A stretch of 64,000 nucleotides of DNA from Gari tellinella. Lineage: Eukaryota; Mollusca; Bivalvia; Cardiida; Psammobiidae. The translations under genes and the position numbers were made by a program. The stretch is taken from contig OV277867.1 of assembly GCA_922989275.2 (NCBI GenBank), forward strand, positions 7,130,001 to 7,194,000. The letters are read 5' to 3'. The notes below the pieces were generated by a model. That model had not been told where the DNA came from. It worked only from the letters and a program-made list of their open reading frames with translations, and searched no databases. Of the stretch, positions 59,634-64,000 are shown one piece after another (within the stretch, counting starts at the first letter, position 1; every line of letters begins with the position of its first letter).

Positions 59634-61022
59634 TCCAGTATGAGGGGGTGTTCATGTAATTATTATGTCACTCTTGTGTTTTTCTGCCGTCTAACTAAAA
59701 TGAGCGCATTGAAATTCTGTCTGCTGCAAAGTGGAGTGATTGTACATATTAAATGAAAGTTTCATTTGAGTCCGTCAAACAGTTTAGAAATTGTTGAAGA
59801 TTTAAGTTCGTGCAGTGAGATAGACACTGGCTATTGTACAGTACAGTGGCGTACAGTGAAATACAGGCTTACGGTAAAGGTCGAATAATTTTGAAAAGGT
59901 CGATATCATAGATATTCTTTGAACATTATTTGATAAATGGAAGATTTGCTGTGTCATTAATGTCATTTTCCAATCAAAACAAACAATTTAAAGATTGCTA
60001 CTTTTACTTAAGGAAGGACACTACATGTATTCAATTTTGCTGATGCCAAAGTTACATGCTATGGGTGATCTTCTAAAACAGCACGCAAGACATGCATTTT
60101 AATATATCACTGACAGAGTTGGTAAAATATCGGGTTCAGATCATATGCTTTTGATATGGGTGTGTAAAGTTAGAATTTGTTTTTGTTTGGTGGACCCCTC
60201 ATCTTTTCATTGAGAATAATACTACATATTCATGAAAAACGTGATAAAATCCTTGTCGACAAGCAGAAATATGAACAAACTTCCCATTTTCTGAGCTGCC
60301 TTAAGGTGATTTATAATTATAAGCAACAATTACTAATCATTCTATCGCCAGATGATGTGTAAAGACAATTTAGATTGGTCATTGAGAAATTCTAAAATGC
60401 ACGGGAAAAAGTTTTTAAATGCAATTACGTTCGAAATCCGATCACGCGATGAGGAGAATTTATATAGTCAATATATGCTAAAAAAAAAAGAAGAATTATT
60501 ATGCAAAACATAAACCTGCAATCCGAAGTTAAAGCTATGCCTTATAAATAAAATTGTAGATTCCGCCCACATCGTTTAATGGTAAATGATTTCCTGGAAA
60601 ATAAAACGGTAAAACAGCTGCCGCGCCTGTTTTATTCACCGCAATATAGCTCTTATGGTATTTGGTTTCCGTCTCTTTTATTGAAATAGATAACTTTTTA
60701 TGCTGAGCCATCTCTCAGTGTAAGCCAGACCATGTCGTTTTACAGTGTCTGCAGGGTATACCTAAAAAGGATTATTTTTCCCCTTTGTAAATTCAAATTT
60801 AAATACTAAAATAATATATTTCTGTCCAAGAGAAATGTATCTAAAGGTTGGACAGAATGAAGTATGCACAAATTCCATATTGGGCCTATAAGGACCCGCG
60901 GTGATTAAATGAACGCTCCTCGTATTCCATACACCTTTATATGCCTCTAATTATTTCTGTACTTTAATAAAGTAATCCCTTCCTAGGAAGTCCTGGATAT
61001 TAAAAGCACAGAAGGCAGTTCC
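59634..61022. other. Longest repeat-free stretch; no gene recognised
   Basis: 1.4 kb without any of the families above. Open frames (longest 61 codons at 60177-60362) show no domain features, and no splice-bounded PLC exon was seen. It could be ordinary intron or intergenic sequence. Confidence 0.5.
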
Positions 61023-61267
61023 TGGGGGCCGTTTTACTAAACAACTTACGCAAATTTTTTGCATAAGTTAAAATCGTATTACTCTTATTTTTCGATCATA
61101 AACGTTTGCAAACAGCAAATAGCCAGATCAGAGGACGCGCTAAAAGCGCGTCCTCTGATCTAGCTATTTGCTGTTTGTAGCAAGTGATAATACAAAATAT
61201 AAATTAAAATTTAAAATTTTGACTGACGCACAAATTTTGCGTAAGTAGTTTAGTAAAACAGGCCCCA
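61023..61267. mobile_element. Element M
   Basis: GGGGGCCGTTTTACTAAACA, ACTTACGCAAATTTT left and its complement right. Core hairpin GCAAACAGCAAATAGCCAGA, TCAGAGGACGCGC, TAAAA loop, complement: a core 1 relative. Confidence 0.85.
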
Positions 61268-61315
61268 GTATCTTTCAAGCTGATGTTCCTTTACCCTTTC
61301 ACTCTCAATGACGCC

Positions 61316-61567
61316 TTAACCCTTTCCCCAATAGAAGCGACTTTTAGCGTATTTAATTTATTCCTCCGCTGAAGAAAATAGTTCCAGTTTATACCCTCAT
61401 GAACAATTACCATTACAAATATTTTATATAGCCTAGCAGATTTTAGCTTAAAGTAGGCTGAAAGTAAAGCAGAATGCGCCTTAGGGCGCATTCTGCTTTA
61501 CTTTCAACCTGCTTTATGTGGTAACCTGCCTTAAAATCTAGAAACAGGCTATGAGGTAAAGGGTTAA
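61316..61567 (+). mobile_element. MITE A, complete
   Basis: TTAACCCTTTCCCCAATAGA to TATGAGGTAAAGGGTTAA. Core 2 with GCGCCTTAGGGCGC. Close to the copies at 19455 and 53906. Confidence 0.92.
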
Positions 61568-62033
61568 AGAGCACGGCGTCTGATCAGGCTCCAAACTGTT
61601 TGACACTCATATCGATATGTTTGAAGTCCGCTATATTTAATCGATCTTACAAGCAACAAATTTGAAGCAGACTACAATGAAATGGTGAAGGGGTAAAAAT
61701 CTCCCGAATGTTTTTAGAATGAACGGGTAAAGGAGCTTTCTGCTTTACTTTCAACCTGTTATGAATCTTCAAAACTAGAAACAGGCTATGTGGTAATAGG
61801 GGAAAAGCAGGACGAAATTAAAGCAGAAAGCTCCTGAGTTAGCTTTCTGCTTAACTCTCAGCCTACTTGAAGTGTCTGCATTCCAGTGTGGGCTGTAAAG
61901 TTTGGATTAAGTTTAAAAGACTGTTGACATGGTAACAGTTATTTTGAAATATCTGTGGTTTCTATAAGTTCCCTAGATCCAAACTTGGCCATTTATAGAA
62001 TTCAATTTCAGATGTGGGTTGATAAAATGGGTT
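61568..62033. other. MITE fragments, then unassigned sequence
   Basis: CGGCGTCTGATCAGGCTCCA, AACTGTTTGACACTC is a core 1 distal half. 61725-61870 mixes H and A core arms (AGGAGCTTTCTGCTTTACTT, CAGAAAGCTCCTGAG). 61880-62033 is unassigned. Confidence 0.55.
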
Positions 62034-62480
62034 TTTAGCTCACCTGAGCCGAAGGCTCAAGGTGAGCTGTTGTGATCGCCCGCCGTCCGTCGTCCGTCTG
62101 TCCGTCCGTTCAAATTTACTTCAAGCGACAACTCCTCTGAAACCGCGAGTCTGAGGAAAAAACTAATTTGCTCATGGTGTTCCTTGGATGCTTCTCTACA
62201 GAAATTGTTAAAATGAAACTTTAAAGTGGACTACTTATTGAAATTTATTAAAAAAAGTGAAAAACTTTAAACAAGTTTTTTGTAAAAAACCACTGTTCCC
62301 ACACCTTAGATATTGCATGAATAGTATCTTCTACTAAATCACTTTCAAAATTGTAAAAAATCAAAACCCTAGGATCAAATTTGACTCAACCCTGGCCATA
62401 TCAGTGCTTTTTGATGCAGGTCTGACAGTAAAAACTCTCTAATGATCCGTTTTATACAGACGCATTGTATCTTCCAGGCT
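62034..62480 (+). mobile_element. HINE 5' part, subfamily 3-like
   Basis: TTTAGCTCACCTGAGCCGAA hairpin, GTCCGTCGTCCGTCTGTCCG, TCAAGCGACAACTCCTCTGA. The 3' hairpin and terminal CTTG are absent. Confidence 0.75.
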
Positions 62481-62504
62481 AAGAAGCTACCCTTATACTA
62501 AATG

Positions 62505-63022
62505 CAACATTTTTGCAAACAGTTTGGATCCAGGTCAGATGCCACATAATGCTGCATCTAATCTGGATCTAAACTATTTGCCACTCATTTACATATTTTC
62601 TTATATTAAGAAAATATAAGTTATTATTTTTTACATATTTCACATACAAACATTTGGAGCAGACAACAGTTCAGCATAATAATAGTCATTTCTCTCTGAG
62701 ACCGGCTCCAATTGCATAACTGACCCATAGCTAGCTCTGAACTCAGGTCACTGAGATACATATCAGAAATGAAAGTGATGTCTGCTATTTTATGCTCAAG
62801 CACAACTTAGTTCGAGGCATATTACTTTTGGTCTGTCTGTTTGTTTGTTTGTGTTTTGTTTGTTTGTTTATCTTTCTGTCTATCAGTCCACAATTAATTC
62901 TTGGCCATAAACAGTATGGATCCAGGTCAGATGCCACATAATGCTGCTTCTAATCTGGATCCAAACTATTTGCCACTCATTTACATATAGTTTCTTATAT
63001 TTAGAAAATGTAAATAATGATA
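62505..63022. repeat. Duplicated core 1 block flanking a TTTG microsatellite region
   Basis: 62520-62640 and 62910-63020 share ATGGATCCAGGTCAGATGCC-type arms, ACATAATGCTGC, AACTATTTGCCACTCATTTA and TTTCTTATATT. Between them lies CTGTCTGTTTGTTTGTTTG (about 62835-62872). Confidence 0.7.
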
Positions 63023-63106
63023 TTTATTAACCTATTAACCCATACATATTCTTTTTTATGTCTTTAATTTATTCTTCCACAGAAGAAAATATTTCACTTT
63101 ATACAG
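63023..63106 (+). mobile_element. MITE A left end fused to a HINE
   Basis: TTATTAACCTATTAACCCAT, TCTTCCACAGAAGAAAATAT, TATACAGTCAT then HINE sequence. The 5' part of the HINE and the rest of A are missing. Confidence 0.7.
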
Positions 63107-63992
63107 TCATTGTTGTCTTTAACAATTGCTTCAAATGACATCTCCTCATATACCGCTGAAAAGATTTCAACCAAACTTTACACGAATGTTCCTTGGGTCA
63201 AGTTCTTTCAAAATTGTTCAAAGAATTAAAAACAATGTAGAACTCTGGTTGCCATGGCAACCAAGTGAAAAAATAAGGAAATCTTAAAAAATCTTCTTGT
63301 CTGAAACTACAAGGGCCAGATCTTAGACATTTGTCACATAGCATCATCTACAGGTCCTCTATCAAACTACAAACTATGCCCCTGGGGTCAAAATTGGCCC
63401 CGCCCAGGGGGTCACAGTTTAACATAGAGTTATATAGTGAAATTTTCAAATGTCTTCTCCTCTGAAACTAATATGGCCAGAGCTTTGATATCTGGCTTGG
63501 TGACACTTTTAGATGTCCTATACCAATAAGGTTCAAATGGTTCTGGTCGATTGCATATCATCTACAGGTCCTCTATCAAGTTTGTACAAATTATGCCCCT
63601 GGGGTCAAAATTAGCCCCACTCCGGGGGTCACAGTTTTCATACGTCTTCTTTTCTGAAGCTAATATAGCCAGAGCTTTGATATTCGGCATGGTGTTATTT
63701 CTAGATGTCCTTTATCTATTTTGTTCAAATGGTCCAGTCTGTTGCATATGTAGGTCACAGGAGCTAAAAACAGATTTTTTCAATGGAAACTTAAAAAAAA
63801 TCTTCTTGTCTAGAACCCTAGTACCCTGATCTTAGATATTTGGAACATAGCATCATCTACAGGTCCTCTATCAAGATTGTTCAAATTATGCCCCTCGGGT
63901 AAAAAATGACCCCGTCCTGGACTTAAATCATTATCTCCATTTTGATGTACAGCTATTCTCAGGTGAGCGACATATGCCCCATGGGGCTCTTG
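63107..63992 (+). mobile_element. HINE subfamily 3, 5'-truncated
   Basis: Begins at AACAATTGCTTCAAATGACA (about 100 bp into the 37669-type element). Units of about 300 bp follow with GTTGCCATGGCAACCAAGTG and GGTCACAGTTTAACATAGAG. 3' end TCTCAGGTGAGCGACATATG, CCCCATGGGG, CTCTTG. Confidence 0.85.
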
Positions 63993-64000
63993 TTTATAAT

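Noticed and set aside
60177..60362. 61-codon frame in the repeat-free stretch
   Set aside because: No domain, no conserved motif, no splice signals in phase with the PLCL gene.
61291..61491. Recurrent small frames reading through A hairpins (HSALLSACFKL type), also at 15056-15238, 25917-26126, 28262-28465 and 53887-54087
   Set aside because: They translate the palindromic core 2 and its arms in whichever orientation it lies. Recurrence follows the MITE, not a protein family.

Overview
This is a eukaryotic, intron-rich, AT-rich window, most likely from a bivalve mollusc. The basis is a conserved metazoan gene with small exons and kilobase introns, dispersed elements opening with AGCTCACCTGAGC, a tRNA-type SINE, and very many palindromic MITEs. 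From memory the MITEs resemble those of heterodont bivalves such as dreissenid mussels; that part is only an impression.

Gene content: one protein-coding gene is recognisable, on the + strand. Four exons (17292-17441, 23997-24215, 30184-30223, 34785-34914) have canonical AG/GT borders and compatible phases. Joined, they give 179 codons covering a PH domain and the start of an EF-hand region of a phosphoinositide phospholipase C-like protein, closest to the catalytically inactive PLCL/PRIP branch. Upstream exons, the X/Y barrel and the C2 domain are not seen. No further exon was recognised in the last 29 kb.

Almost everything else is non-autonomous transposon sequence; no transposase was seen. 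Family names used below:
- TTAA-target (piggyBac-like) MITEs: A (about 250 bp, TTAACCCTTTCCCCCATA ends), B (TTAACTCTTTCCTCCC / GTTCAAAGGGTTAA), C (TTAACTCTTTGCATGC), D (TTAACCCTTAGCCC), N, Q, and P, a 940-bp long-inverted-repeat element.
- TA-target (Tc1/mariner/pogo-like) MITEs: F (CAGTGGAGAATCTG), G (CAGTCGAACTTCGATATC), H (CAGTAGAACCTCTCTATT), I (CAGCGCTCCCTCTCTAC).
- hAT-like MITE E (CAGGGCTCCAGATAAG, 7-8 bp duplications). Single or few-copy families K, L, M, R, T. O is a tandem-structured repeat.
- HINE: Helentron-like non-autonomous elements with subterminal inverted repeats, hairpins at both ends, internal tandem repeats and T|T insertion.
For A, B, C, D, E and F, strand is assigned by family orientation: + for A means the end carrying GAAGAAAATAGTTCCA is on the left.

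Layout: 1-17 kb is dense MITEs, opening with a 53-bp satellite built from an A terminus. 17-35 kb holds the four exons, with introns packed with MITEs and one segmental duplication. 35-49 kb is nested MITEs, HINEs and SINEs. 49.8-53.4 kb is a three-level nest (HINE in K in HINE). 53.4-64 kb is MITEs, a 32-bp satellite and HINEs.

The most unusual observation is modularity. Families with unrelated ends and different target sites carry the same few central palindromes. Core 1 (GCAAACAG...CC[A/T]GAT[C/G]AGA) occurs in B, C, D, F, I, M and N. Core 2 (AAGCAGGCTGAAAGTAAAGC, bordered by TTAA, often with TTAA at its centre) occurs in A, H, R and T. Core 3 (GAATCGTCT) occurs in E and L. The TTAA tetranucleotides of core 2 are themselves used as integration targets by A, B, P and Q, and one A copy has lost exactly the core interval.
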